Of a DNA stretch of 64,000 nucleotides, positions 33,218 to 43,512 are shown piece after piece (the stretch's first letter is position 1; the number at the start of each line of letters is the position of its first letter). Origin of the DNA: Mongoliimonas terrestris (lineage in GTDB: Bacteria; Pseudomonadota; Alphaproteobacteria; Rhizobiales; Pleomorphomonadaceae); assembly GCF_001927285.1 (NCBI RefSeq), contig NZ_MSIG01000017.1, forward strand, positions 1 to 64,000, given 5' to 3'. The notes under the pieces were generated by a model, which was given only the letters and a program-made list of their open reading frames with translations, did not search any database and was not told the DNA's origin. Position numbers and translations under genes: made by a program.

Positions 33218-34255
33218 ATGTCTCGTCTCAATCGCGCCCGCCACTGGGTCGCCATGTTGGCCATCGGCCTTGCGGTCTCGGTTGTCACGGTCGACTTCGC
33301 CGAGGCCCGTCGCGGCGGCAGCTTCGGCAGCCGCGGCGCGCGGACCTTCCAGGCGCCGGCGCCGACTCCCACCGTGCCCCGTCAGGTGGCACCGGTCGAG
33401 CGGTCGATGACACCCGCCCCCGCACCCTCGGCCAACCAGCCGGGCGCCGCGGCCCGCCAGCCGGGCGCCACCACGGCCCAGCGGCCGGGCGGCCTCTTCG
33501 GCGGCATGGCCGGTGGTCTCCTCGGCGGCCTCCTCTTCGGCGGCCTCCTCGGCATGATGTTCGGCGGCGGCTTCGGCGGCATGGCGGGCTTCCTCGGCCT
33601 CATCCTCCAGGTGGCGCTCTTCGCCGTCATCGCCATGCTGGTGATGCGCTGGTTCCGGGGTCGCCAGTCGGCGCCGGCCATGGCTGGCGCGGGCGCGCCC
33701 TATCGGGCCGACACCGGCCCCGATCGCACCACCAACGATCGCACCGCGCATGCCCGTGAGGCGCAGGGCGCCGGCGTGGACCTCCGCCGTCCGGTCTCGG
33801 GCGGCACCGCCGTTCCGCCGGTCGCGGCCGCGGCGCGGTCCGGTCCGAGCGACGAGGTCGGCATCGGCGGCGACGATCTCGACACCTTCGAGCGTCTGCT
33901 CGGCGAGGTGCAGTATGCCTACGGCCGCGAGGACTTTGCCGCGCTTCGGGCGATCACCACGCCGGAGGTCATGTCCTTCCTCGCCGAGGAACTGGGCGAG
34001 AACGGCGCCAAGGGCCTGAAGAACGAGGTCAGCGACGTGCGCCTCTTGCAGGGCGACCTGTCCGAGGCCTGGCGCGAGGGCACCATGGACTATGCCACCG
34101 TCGCCATGCGCTACGAGATGCGCGACGTCACCCGCGAGCGGGCGACCGGCGCCGTGGTCTCGGGCAACCCGGACGAGCCCACCGAGGCGAGCGAACTCTG
34201 GACGTTCGTGCGGCCCCGCGGCGGCGCCTGGAAGCTCTCCGCGATCCAGAGCTGA
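33218..34255 (+). CDS. Tim44/TimA-domain membrane protein
   Basis: 345 residues. The N-terminal signal/anchor (ARHWVAMLAIGLAVSVVTV, residues ~8-26) is followed by a Pro/Ala/Gln low-complexity stretch. A glycine-rich double hydrophobic segment comes next (GGLFGGMAGGLLGGLLFGG and GFLGLILQVALFAVIAMLV, ~95-150). The C-terminal Tim44-like domain (~220-345) contains DDLDTFERLLGEVQYAYGRE and ends WKLSAIQS. Proteins of this type are common in alphaproteobacteria and related to the lipid-binding domain of mitochondrial Tim44; function is unknown. AAGGA 8 nt before the ATG at 33218 favours it over 33212. Confidence 0.85.
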   Translation: MSRLNRARHWVAMLAIGLAVSVVTVDFAEARRGGSFGSRGARTFQAPAPTPTVPRQVAPVERSMTPAPAPSANQPGAAARQPGATTAQRPGGLFGGMAGGLLGGLLFGGLLGMMFGGGFGGMAGFLGLILQVALFAVIAMLVMRWFRGRQSAPAMAGAGAPYRADTGPDRTTNDRTAHAREAQGAGVDLRRPVSGGTAVPPVAAAARSGPSDEVGIGGDDLDTFERLLGEVQYAYGREDFAALRAITTPEVMSFLAEELGENGAKGLKNEVSDVRLLQGDLSEAWREGTMDYATVAMRYEMRDVTRERATGAVVSGNPDEPTEASELWTFVRPRGGAWKLSAIQS

Positions 34256-34262
34256 CGCCAGG

Positions 34263-34374
34263 CGCGTGAAGTCCCGACCTGTCGGGGCTTCACGCGCGCA
34301 GCCAAGCCCGAACAGGCGCCGGCCGGTCAGGCCGTTGGTGTCTTGAAGGCCAGACTCGTACGACCCTCAAGAAC
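34263..34374. repeat. family-C repeat, copy 2
   Basis: Matches the element at 26428-26537: left hairpin CGCGTGAAGTCCCGAC with GTCGGGGCTTCACGCG, middle AAGCCCGAACAGGCGCCGG, then GGTCAGGCCG. The right palindrome is eroded (TCTTGAAGGCCAGAC opposite CGACCCTCAAGA). It starts 7 nt after the Tim44-domain stop. Confidence 0.85.
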
Positions 34375-34429
34375 CGCCGGTGTCCCTGCCGACCCTCATA
34401 TCTTTTGAGACCCGGTTCAGAAAAGCTGT

Positions 34430-34463
34430 GCCCGGCCTTCGCGAGAAGGCCGGGCATTTTGCT
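34430..34463 (+). terminator. rho-independent terminator
   Basis: GCCCGGCCTT (34430-34439) pairs perfectly with AAGGCCGGGC (34446-34455) around a six-base loop and is followed by ATTTTGCTT. It ends the transcript of the Tim44-domain gene, about 200 nt before ppc. Confidence 0.8.
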
Positions 34464-34660
34464 TAACACATTGTAAGCGAAAGGTTTTATCGGCATCGGC
34501 AGGCCCTTGCGAGAGGCCCGTCCCGTCGCCCTGCGGCGTGCCCCCGCGACCTTCCGCCGGGCCGCGTCCAGTCCGTCTTTGGTAGGGTGTGCGCCGGGTA
34601 AACACGGGTGCGTCGCCCCGCCCAACGAGGGTGGCCACCGAATGCCGAAAGGTCTTGGGG

Positions 34661-37408
<2,748 letters not shown>

Positions 37409-37441
37409 CGCCCCCGCCGACGCGCGCGCCGTCATACCAAG

Positions 37442-37475
37442 CTCATACCGTCCCGACCTGTCGGGACGGTATGAG
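37442..37475. repeat. 34-bp perfect palindrome (terminator or family-C relative)
   Basis: CTCATACCGTCCCGAC pairs with GTCGGGACGGTATGAG around CT. The core GTCCCGAC-CT-GTCGGGAC is shared with the family-C hairpins. It lies in the 78-bp space between the converging ppc and MFS genes and could terminate both, though no T-tract follows on either side. Confidence 0.75.
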
Positions 37476-37486
37476 CGAGCCGGGGA

Positions 37487-38671
37487 TCACGAGACTGCGC
37501 CCGCGGGCCGGATCCGGGCAAGAACCGCCTGTCCGGCCAGAATCGCGGCGCCGGAGCCGGCGATCGCGACCCCGAGCCCCACGCGCCCGCCGAGCAGGTC
37601 CATCAGCGCGCCGATCATCACCGGACCGATCGCCGAGCCCACCGTGGCCCCGACGGCGATCGCCGCGATGCCCCGCGCCACCCCGCCCGGCGGCGGGTTG
37701 GCCGCCACCGAGATGGTGGCGACCGTGTAGAAGGTCCCGCTGAGAACGCCGGAGACGAACAGCAGCCCGAGCGTCAGGGCCGGACCCGGATCCACCGCGA
37801 CCGCCAGCCCCGTCACGACGACGCCCATGGCGCCCACCGACGCCAGCCCGTGCACGCCTCCGCGCCGGTCGATCAGCATGCCGAGCGGGATCTGGAAGAG
37901 GGTGCCGCCGAGGCTGTAGAAGCTGGCGGCGAGGAGAGGCGCGACGCCGAGCAGCTCCGCCTCCGTGAACGCCGCCGGAATGAACGCGAAGGCGCCATGG
38001 TCCACGCCGCCGCCGACCGCTGCCAGCAGCACCGCGGTCCGGAGCGTCGACCCCGTCGGGTCGACCACCGGCATCCGTGCGCCCACCGTGTCCACGCCCC
38101 CGCTGCCGGACCGGCGGTCGAGCACGCCGGCGATCAGCGCCACCGGGCTCACCGCCACCAGGATGGCCGCGCACACCACGAAGGGCGCGGCGCCCGACGT
38201 GCCCGTCAGGAGCAGGATCATCGGGCCGGTGCTCGTGGCGAACCCGATCAGCGTCTCCTGCAGGCCGATCACGCGGCCCCTCAGATGCCCCGGCGTCGCC
38301 GCCAGCAGCCACGCCTCGCCGATCACCCAGCGCACCGCCATGCTCGCCCCCATGAGGGCGCTGACGAGGAGCCAGGCGATCGGCGACGGCGACACCAGAT
38401 AGAGCAGGAAGCTCGCGGCCCCCACCAGCGAGGCGATCGCCAGCGTCATCCCCGGCCCGTAGCGCGACGGCAGCCGGGCCACCAGCGTCGCCACCAGCGC
38501 GATGGTGACGAAGGGCGCCGCCACCACGACGCCCGCCATGGTCGCCTGCACGCCGCGCTCGTCGAGCGCCACCACCATCAACGGCCCGAGCGCGCCGCCC
38601 TGGACGGCCGCCCCGAGGACGGTCGCCAGGATGATGGCGACGAGCGGCAGGAGGGCTGTGGACGGGTGCAT
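37487..38671 (-). CDS. MFS transporter, last gene of the split-oxygenase operon
   Basis: 394-residue permease with about 12 helices and a compact cytoplasmic mid-loop (RRSGSGGVDTVGARMPVVD). It resembles the YfcJ/MFS_1 group (MAVRWVIGEAWLLAATPGHLRGRVIG split over residues ~110-135). The start overlaps the GST stop by one base (TGATG), so it is translationally coupled to the oxygenase genes. Export of the oxidised or conjugated product, or uptake of the substrate, is inferred from that coupling only. A perfect palindrome follows its stop. Confidence 0.87.
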   Translation of the reverse strand: MHPSTALLPLVAIILATVLGAAVQGGALGPLMVVALDERGVQATMAGVVVAAPFVTIALVATLVARLPSRYGPGMTLAIASLVGAASFLLYLVSPSPIAWLLVSALMGASMAVRWVIGEAWLLAATPGHLRGRVIGLQETLIGFATSTGPMILLLTGTSGAAPFVVCAAILVAVSPVALIAGVLDRRSGSGGVDTVGARMPVVDPTGSTLRTAVLLAAVGGGVDHGAFAFIPAAFTEAELLGVAPLLAASFYSLGGTLFQIPLGMLIDRRGGVHGLASVGAMGVVVTGLAVAVDPGPALTLGLLFVSGVLSGTFYTVATISVAANPPPGGVARGIAAIAVGATVGSAIGPVMIGALMDLLGGRVGLGVAIAGSGAAILAGQAVLARIRPAGAVS

Positions 38672-39291
38672 CAGAGATGATCCGGCACGCCGGGGGTGGT
38701 CACGAACCCCGGCAGCGCGCGCATGCGGCGGGTCCAGGCGCGGAGCTTCGGGTAGGCCTCCAGCGCCTCGCCGAAGTCGATCGCGAGCGCCACCGCCGGA
38801 AACGCCGCCACGTCGGCGACGGTCGGCTCCGCGCCGACCAGGAAGCCCGCGCCGTCGATCCCCTGGCGGGCGAGCCGGTCGTCGAGGATCCGGAACGCCC
38901 GGCGCGCCGCCGCCACCGGATCGACCACCGGCGAGGCGAGGCCCAGCATCGCATCCAGCCGGGCCGCGTCGGCGGCGGCGAGATCCCGTTCGGCGAACGC
39001 CAGCCACTCGATCGTCTCCGCCGCCCGGTCGCCGCCCTGCCAGGCGGGTGCCCCGCGCGCCATGTGCCAGAGGATGGCGGCGACGCTGGTCAGGACCTCT
39101 CCGTCCTCCACCCACACCGGCACGGTGCCGCGCGGGTTGAGCGCCCGGAAGTCCGCCCCCTCGGTCTCGCGGCCCGGATAGACGTCCACCGGCCGGCGGT
39201 CGTGCGCGATCCCGATGAGGCCCGCCATCAGCCGCACCGCATAGGCGTTCGCCGAAAGCTCGTAGTCGAAGAGCACGGGCCGATCGGCCAT
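38671..39291 (-). CDS. glutathione S-transferase family protein
   Basis: 206 residues. The N-terminal thioredoxin-like domain begins LFDYELSANAYAVRLMAGLI, with the cis-Pro loop RALNPRGTVPVWVEDG and ES-like TSVAAILWHMA. The all-helical C-terminal domain contains GAEPTVADVAAFP. The motif SANAYAVR replaces the usual SPFCxKVR, so the catalytic residue is probably the serine rather than cysteine. The gene lies 2 nt downstream of the oxygenase catalytic gene and 1 nt overlaps the MFS gene, suggesting a role on the oxygenase product, as in maleylpyruvate isomerase or ether cleavage, both unproven. Confidence 0.88.
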   Translation of the reverse strand: MADRPVLFDYELSANAYAVRLMAGLIGIAHDRRPVDVYPGRETEGADFRALNPRGTVPVWVEDGEVLTSVAAILWHMARGAPAWQGGDRAAETIEWLAFAERDLAAADAARLDAMLGLASPVVDPVAAARRAFRILDDRLARQGIDGAGFLVGAEPTVADVAAFPAVALAIDFGEALEAYPKLRAWTRRMRALPGFVTTPGVPDHL

Positions 39292-39293
39292 GG

Positions 39294-40154
39294 TCAGGCG
39301 GCCTCCCGCCGGTCGATGCCGAAGCGCAGGCCCTTCTCCTTCAGCCACCGCCGGTAGGCGATGGAGGAAAGGTCCGCCCGCGTCGGCGTCTCCGCCCGCG
39401 GCGACAGCGGCAGCAGGCGCGGCCGCTGGTTTTCCAGGATGATCCGGTCCTGCAGGAAGATGGTCTGCTGGAAGTGGATGATCTCGGTCGTGGAACTCAC
39501 CGCGTCCACCACCAGCACGAAGGCGTAGGCGATCGAGCGGTCCTCGTCGGTCGGCTGGATCAGGAGGCCGATCACGTCCTGCCGGGCCGGGTCGCTCGGG
39601 CAGGTCTTGTAGAGGAGCACGGTGAAGGGCCGCGCCACCCGGTAGAGATAGTCGCTCATCTGGCCGCCCGCCGCGTTCGCCGCCGCCTGCGGCTGCCAGA
39701 AGCGGCAGTTGGTGGCCCAGACCTCGTCCACGTCCCGGCGGATCTCGCAGTCGTAGGGCTCCACCGTCGGCCGATCCTCCACGCCGAGGATGTCCGTGTG
39801 GACGAACGGGAAGTGCGCCATGTCGAGGAAGTTCTCCACCAGGCGCAGGCCCGAGGCGCGCACGTGGACCGCGCCGCAGGTGGCGAGCCGCCGGTCCGTC
39901 TCGTCGAACTCCGCGATCGGCGGCAGACCGCGCGTCGGCGTCCCGAGCGTCGTCCACACGTGCCCATAGGCAAGCGTCACGGGAAGGGCGCGCCCCGTCT
40001 CGGTCTCGACCGCCGTGACCGCCCCGCCCGCCAGCCCGAGCGTCAACTCCGCCCCGAGCAGCCGCGTCGCGACCGGCCGCCCGATGGACAAGTCCTCCGG
40101 CCGGCCCACCACATACCACTCGTCCAGCGCCACGGGATCGTCGGTCCGGCTCAT
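39294..40154 (-). CDS. Rieske-type oxygenase catalytic protein lacking the Rieske cluster motifs
   Basis: 286 residues. The C-terminal catalytic (SRPBCC/RHO alpha C) domain is complete. D111, H114 and H119 in NFLDMAHFPFVH have the Asp-x2-His-x4-His spacing of the mononuclear iron site and its bridging aspartate, and D236 in FLQDRIILENQ fits the third iron ligand. The N-terminal ~75 residues begin like a Rieske domain (DEWYVVGRPEDLSIGRPV, LLGAELTLG) but the CxH and CxxH loops are absent, replaced by a short strand segment. A VanA-type monooxygenase that takes electrons from the neighbouring Rieske protein is the best reading. Confidence 0.85.
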   Translation of the reverse strand: MSRTDDPVALDEWYVVGRPEDLSIGRPVATRLLGAELTLGLAGGAVTAVETETGRALPVTLAYGHVWTTLGTPTRGLPPIAEFDETDRRLATCGAVHVRASGLRLVENFLDMAHFPFVHTDILGVEDRPTVEPYDCEIRRDVDEVWATNCRFWQPQAAANAAGGQMSDYLYRVARPFTVLLYKTCPSDPARQDVIGLLIQPTDEDRSIAYAFVLVVDAVSSTTEIIHFQQTIFLQDRIILENQRPRLLPLSPRAETPTRADLSSIAYRRWLKEKGLRFGIDRREAA

Positions 40155-40825
40155 GCGTCGGCCTCCTCCAGGCTGTGGCGAAGCCGCTCCAGTGCGTCCA
40201 TCGCCGTGTGCAGGTCCGCCCCCGCGACGTCACCCTCGGCAAGCGCGTGGAGCATCGTGCGGTCGCCGTCGAGGCCGTGGACGGCGAGAAGCAGCGCCGG
40301 CCCGTCCGCCCGCGCCATCCGCCCGAGATCGCCCGAGGGCTCCAGGCCCGCGCTCGCGAGCCGCGCCCGCACCGTCTCCACCGGGGCGGCCACAAGCAGG
40401 CTGCGCACCGGCGTCATCCCGTCCGGCACCGGCGGCGGCGCGGCGGGACGGTCCGGCGATCCGGTGGTGAACACCAGCCCGCCGGCCTCGGCCACCGCGA
40501 AGGAGCGGGCGGAGAGCGTCTTCGGCGGCTCCAGGTCCGGATGGGCCGGGATGGCGGTGCAGCCGGCGTCGAGGCCGAAACGCCAGCCGTGGTAGAGGCA
40601 GGCGAGCGTGTCGCCGCGCACGAACCCGAAGGAAAGCCGCATGCCCCGGTGCGGGCAGCGGTCCTCCCACACGCGCACGGCCCCGCCCGTCCCGCGCCAG
40701 ACCACCAGCTCCCGCCCGTCGAGAAGCACGGGCACGGGCGTCGCCGGCGCGATGTCGGCGGACAGCGCGACCGGGATCCAGCGCGGCGGCGGCTGGGCGG
40801 CGCTCATCGGATCCGCCAGCGTCAC
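40151..40825 (-). CDS. stand-alone Rieske [2Fe-2S] protein
   Basis: 224 residues. Cluster ligands C57-H59 (CPHRG) and C76-H79 (CLYHGW) are intact, with the surrounding sequence (RLSFGFVRGDTLA, YHGWRFGLDAGC) of an oxygenase alpha subunit rather than a small ferredoxin. After the Rieske fold (~15-120) comes a ~100-residue tail (VRSLLVAAPVETVRARLASAG to HSLEEADA) with no iron-binding motif. Its stop overlaps the start of the catalytic gene by 4 nt (ATGA) and its start overlaps the gene upstream the same way. I infer that it supplies the Rieske cluster in trans. Confidence 0.87.
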   Translation of the reverse strand: MTLADPMSAAQPPPRWIPVALSADIAPATPVPVLLDGRELVVWRGTGGAVRVWEDRCPHRGMRLSFGFVRGDTLACLYHGWRFGLDAGCTAIPAHPDLEPPKTLSARSFAVAEAGGLVFTTGSPDRPAAPPPVPDGMTPVRSLLVAAPVETVRARLASAGLEPSGDLGRMARADGPALLLAVHGLDGDRTMLHALAEGDVAGADLHTAMDALERLRHSLEEADA

Positions 40826-41187
40826 GCCGCCATCTCCGGTTCGCCGTCCGTCGCCATCCGGCCGGCCCCGGTCGATCCGGTCATGCCGACGGCCAGACGC
40901 CGGAAGCCCACGCCCGCGTCCGCCTTGGTCGACGGCCCGACGGCGATGTCGTCGACCCGGCAGGCGGCGGGCCCGAGCAGGCAGGCCACCATCAGCATGT
41001 CGATCAGCGCGGGCGGCCCGGCCACCACCACCGTCGCGCTGTCGTCGCGTGCCGTCGCCCAGCCGTTCAGGCTGAAGCGGTTCGCCCGGTCCGCCACGAA
41101 ATCCAGGAATGTCTCGCCGAGCCCGTGCCCGGTGATCGTGAGGCGCACCGCGTCATCGGCCTGCACCGCATCGGAACGCAGCCGCAT
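40822..41187 (-). CDS. degenerate acylphosphatase-like protein
   Basis: 121 residues. The segment VRLTITGHGLGETFLDFVAD through LNGWATARDDSATVVVAG and LLGPAACRVDDI follows the strand-helix pattern of acylphosphatases (xGRVQGVGFRxxV..A...GLxGWVRN..DG.VEV.. GP..A.V..). The catalytic arginine of GVGFR and the asparagine of WVRN are missing. It should therefore be catalytically dead as a phosphatase and may act as a binding or assembly subunit. It is first in the operon and overlaps the Rieske gene by 4 nt. The family assignment is from pattern only. Confidence 0.65.
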   Translation of the reverse strand: MRLRSDAVQADDAVRLTITGHGLGETFLDFVADRANRFSLNGWATARDDSATVVVAGPPALIDMLMVACLLGPAACRVDDIAVGPSTKADAGVGFRRLAVGMTGSTGAGRMATDGEPEMAA

Positions 41188-41318
41188 GGGATGCTCCTTC
41201 AGTCCGCCCTCATCGGACCCGACCAGGTGCCGCCGGTCAAGCCCAACCGCTGGGCAGCGCTGCCGTCCGCAGCGTCAGCCGCCGCCGATCCCCGCATCGG
41301 CAACCGCCAATCCCCACT

Positions 41319-42533
41319 TCACTCGCTGGCGAGGATCATGTTGCGCACGATCGGGTAGATCTGCCCCTCCCAGCGCCGGCCGCTGAACACCCCGTAATGG
41401 CCGACGCCCGCCTGCATGTGGTGGCGCTTGCGATAGGGCCGGATGCCCGTGCAGAGGTCGTGCGCCGCCGCGGTCTGGCCGAGGGCGCAGATGTCGTCGC
41501 GCTCCCCCTCCACGGTGAGGAGCGCGGTGCGGCGAATGCGCCCCGGGTCCACCGGCCGGCCCCGGTAGGTCAGCTCGCCCTTCGGCAAAAGCGCGTCCTG
41601 GAACACCATGCGGATGGTCTCCAGGTAGAATTCCGCCGTCAGATCGAGCACGGCGAAATACTCGTCGTAGAAGGTCTGAATGGCTTCCGCCTTCTCGGTC
41701 TCGCCCTTCACCAGATGCCGGTAGAGGTCGTTGTGCGCCTTGGCGTGCCGCTCCGGGTTCATCGCCATGAAGGCGGAAAGCTGCACGAACCCCGGATAGA
41801 CGCGCCGGCCGGCGCCCTTGTGGCGGCTGGGCACGGTGCCGATCAGGTTCTCCTCGAACCAGCTCATCGGCTTGGAGAGCGCGAGGGTGTTCACCGACGT
41901 CGGATTGATCCGGGTGTCCACCGGGCCGGCCATCAGCGTCATGGAGCGCGGCTGCGCCGGATTGTCGTCCGCCGCCATCACGGCCGTGGCCGCCAGCACC
42001 TGCACGCACGGCTGGCACACCGCCAGCACGTGAGACCCCGGACCCATGGTCTCCAGGAAACGGATCAGGTGCTCCACATAGTCGTCGAAGCCGAACGGCC
42101 CGTCCTCCAGCGGCACATCGCGGGCGTTGTGCCAGTCGGTGATGTAGACGTCGTGGTCGGCAAGCAGCGTCTGCACGGTGTTGCGCAGCAAGGTGGCGAA
42201 GTGGCCGGAAAGCGGCGCCACCACCAGCACCTTCGGCTGCGGCACGTCCACGTCCTTGGCGAAGTGGAGGAGCGTGCCGAAGGGCGTCACCAGCACCGGC
42301 TCCTCCGTCACCGGCACCTCGCGGTTGCCGACCGTGACGGCGTTGATCCGGTAGGACGGCCGCGCGTGGGTGATGCCCGCCCGGGCCAGCATCGCCTGGG
42401 TCGCCATGGCGTGCGACAGCGGCAGGCGCGGACGAAGGGCGGCGAACGGGGTGGTCACCGCGGCGGAGAATCGCGCCGTCGCGCGCACCATATCGGCCAG
42501 GTCGGCCTGCGCCTGGTATCGTCGATAGAGCAT
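41319..42533 (-). CDS. phaZ: intracellular polyhydroxyalkanoate depolymerase
   Basis: 404-residue alpha/beta-hydrolase that degrades stored poly-3-hydroxybutyrate. The nucleophile is cysteine as in the Ralstonia PhaZa1 group: C173-Q-P-C176 in AVCQPCVQ. The N-terminal MLYRRYQAQADL, VAPLSGHFATLLRNTVQTLL, and the C-terminal histidine region GVGHYGVFSGRRW are typical. Start at 42533. It lies 131 nt upstream of the split-oxygenase operon on the same strand, a gap large enough for a separate promoter. Confidence 0.93.
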   Translation of the reverse strand: MLYRRYQAQADLADMVRATARFSAAVTTPFAALRPRLPLSHAMATQAMLARAGITHARPSYRINAVTVGNREVPVTEEPVLVTPFGTLLHFAKDVDVPQPKVLVVAPLSGHFATLLRNTVQTLLADHDVYITDWHNARDVPLEDGPFGFDDYVEHLIRFLETMGPGSHVLAVCQPCVQVLAATAVMAADDNPAQPRSMTLMAGPVDTRINPTSVNTLALSKPMSWFEENLIGTVPSRHKGAGRRVYPGFVQLSAFMAMNPERHAKAHNDLYRHLVKGETEKAEAIQTFYDEYFAVLDLTAEFYLETIRMVFQDALLPKGELTYRGRPVDPGRIRRTALLTVEGERDDICALGQTAAAHDLCTGIRPYRKRHHMQAGVGHYGVFSGRRWEGQIYPIVRNMILASE

Positions 42534-42675
42534 ACCGTCGTCGCCCCCGCAGAAGGCCGCTCGGCCTCCACTCACGCCCAGTTTCCGCTTGAAGGCTAGT
42601 GCAATCTCCCGCGCGCTGCGAGATAATTTAACAAAGCGGAACACCGGGTGGGGGCCCGACCGCCGGGGAGGCGAC

Positions 42676-43332
42676 ATGGCGGCGGCGGTTCTGACGATTT
42701 CCAGCAAGACATATTCGTCGTGGTCGTTGCGGGGCTGGCTGCTCTGCCGCATGGCGGGTCTGCCCATCACCGAGGCGGTGGCCGCCTTCGACGATCCCGG
42801 CACCCGCGCCGAACTGCTCCTTCTGTCGCCATCCTTCCTGGTGCCCTGCCTCACGCATGGGCGGGTGAAGGTGTGGGACACGCTCGCCATCGCCGAGTAT
42901 CTGGCCGAGATCGCCCCCGAGGCGGGCCTGCTGCCGGCCGATCAGGCGGCGCGGGCGCACTGCCGGGCGGTCTCCGGCGAGATGCACTCCGGCTTCCAGA
43001 ACTTGCGCTCGGCGCTGCCCATGAACCTCAAGGCGCACCATCCGGGCTTCAAGGTCTGGGCCGGCGCCCGGCCGGATATCGAGCGCGTCACCGCCATCTG
43101 GCGGGATTGCCTGTCCGCCTACGGCGGCCCGTGGCTGTTCGGCAAGGCGCCGACCCTGGCCGACGCCATGTTCGCCCCGGTCGCCACCCGCTTCCAGACC
43201 TATGACGTCGCCCTCGATCCGCCCTGCGCGGCCTATCGCGAGACCATCCTCGCCTGGGCCTTCATGAAGGAATGGACCGCCGCGGCCGCCGACGAGGTGG
43301 ACGAGCTCGACGAACTCGACGTGGAATTTTGA
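42676..43332 (+). CDS. glutathione S-transferase family protein
   Basis: 218 residues. Thioredoxin-like N-terminal domain with the active-site segment ISSKTYSSWSLRGWLL (Ser-type), the VPCLTHGRVKVWDTLAIAEY cis-Pro/ESxAI-like region, and a helical C-terminal domain containing APTLADAMFAPVATRF. This form is close to the YfcF/YfcG-like group widespread in alphaproteobacteria. The last 15 residues are strongly acidic (EVDELDELDVEF). GGGGAGG precedes the ATG at 42676. It is divergent from phaZ. Confidence 0.9.
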   Translation: MAAAVLTISSKTYSSWSLRGWLLCRMAGLPITEAVAAFDDPGTRAELLLLSPSFLVPCLTHGRVKVWDTLAIAEYLAEIAPEAGLLPADQAARAHCRAVSGEMHSGFQNLRSALPMNLKAHHPGFKVWAGARPDIERVTAIWRDCLSAYGGPWLFGKAPTLADAMFAPVATRFQTYDVALDPPCAAYRETILAWAFMKEWTAAAADEVDELDELDVEF

Positions 43333-43512
43333 ACCGTCACGCCGCCGACGAACGCCCGTGGCAGGCTCCGCCCCGGCGCAAGCCTGACCGCGCATCCTGC
43401 CGGTGACCAGACACCGGGGCGGCGCGGCATCGTCCATGCATCCGACTGAACACGCCGCCGCGCCGCCGTCGGTGGACCGTGTCCGCTTGCCTCGCCGGGA
43501 GAGACTTTTCGC

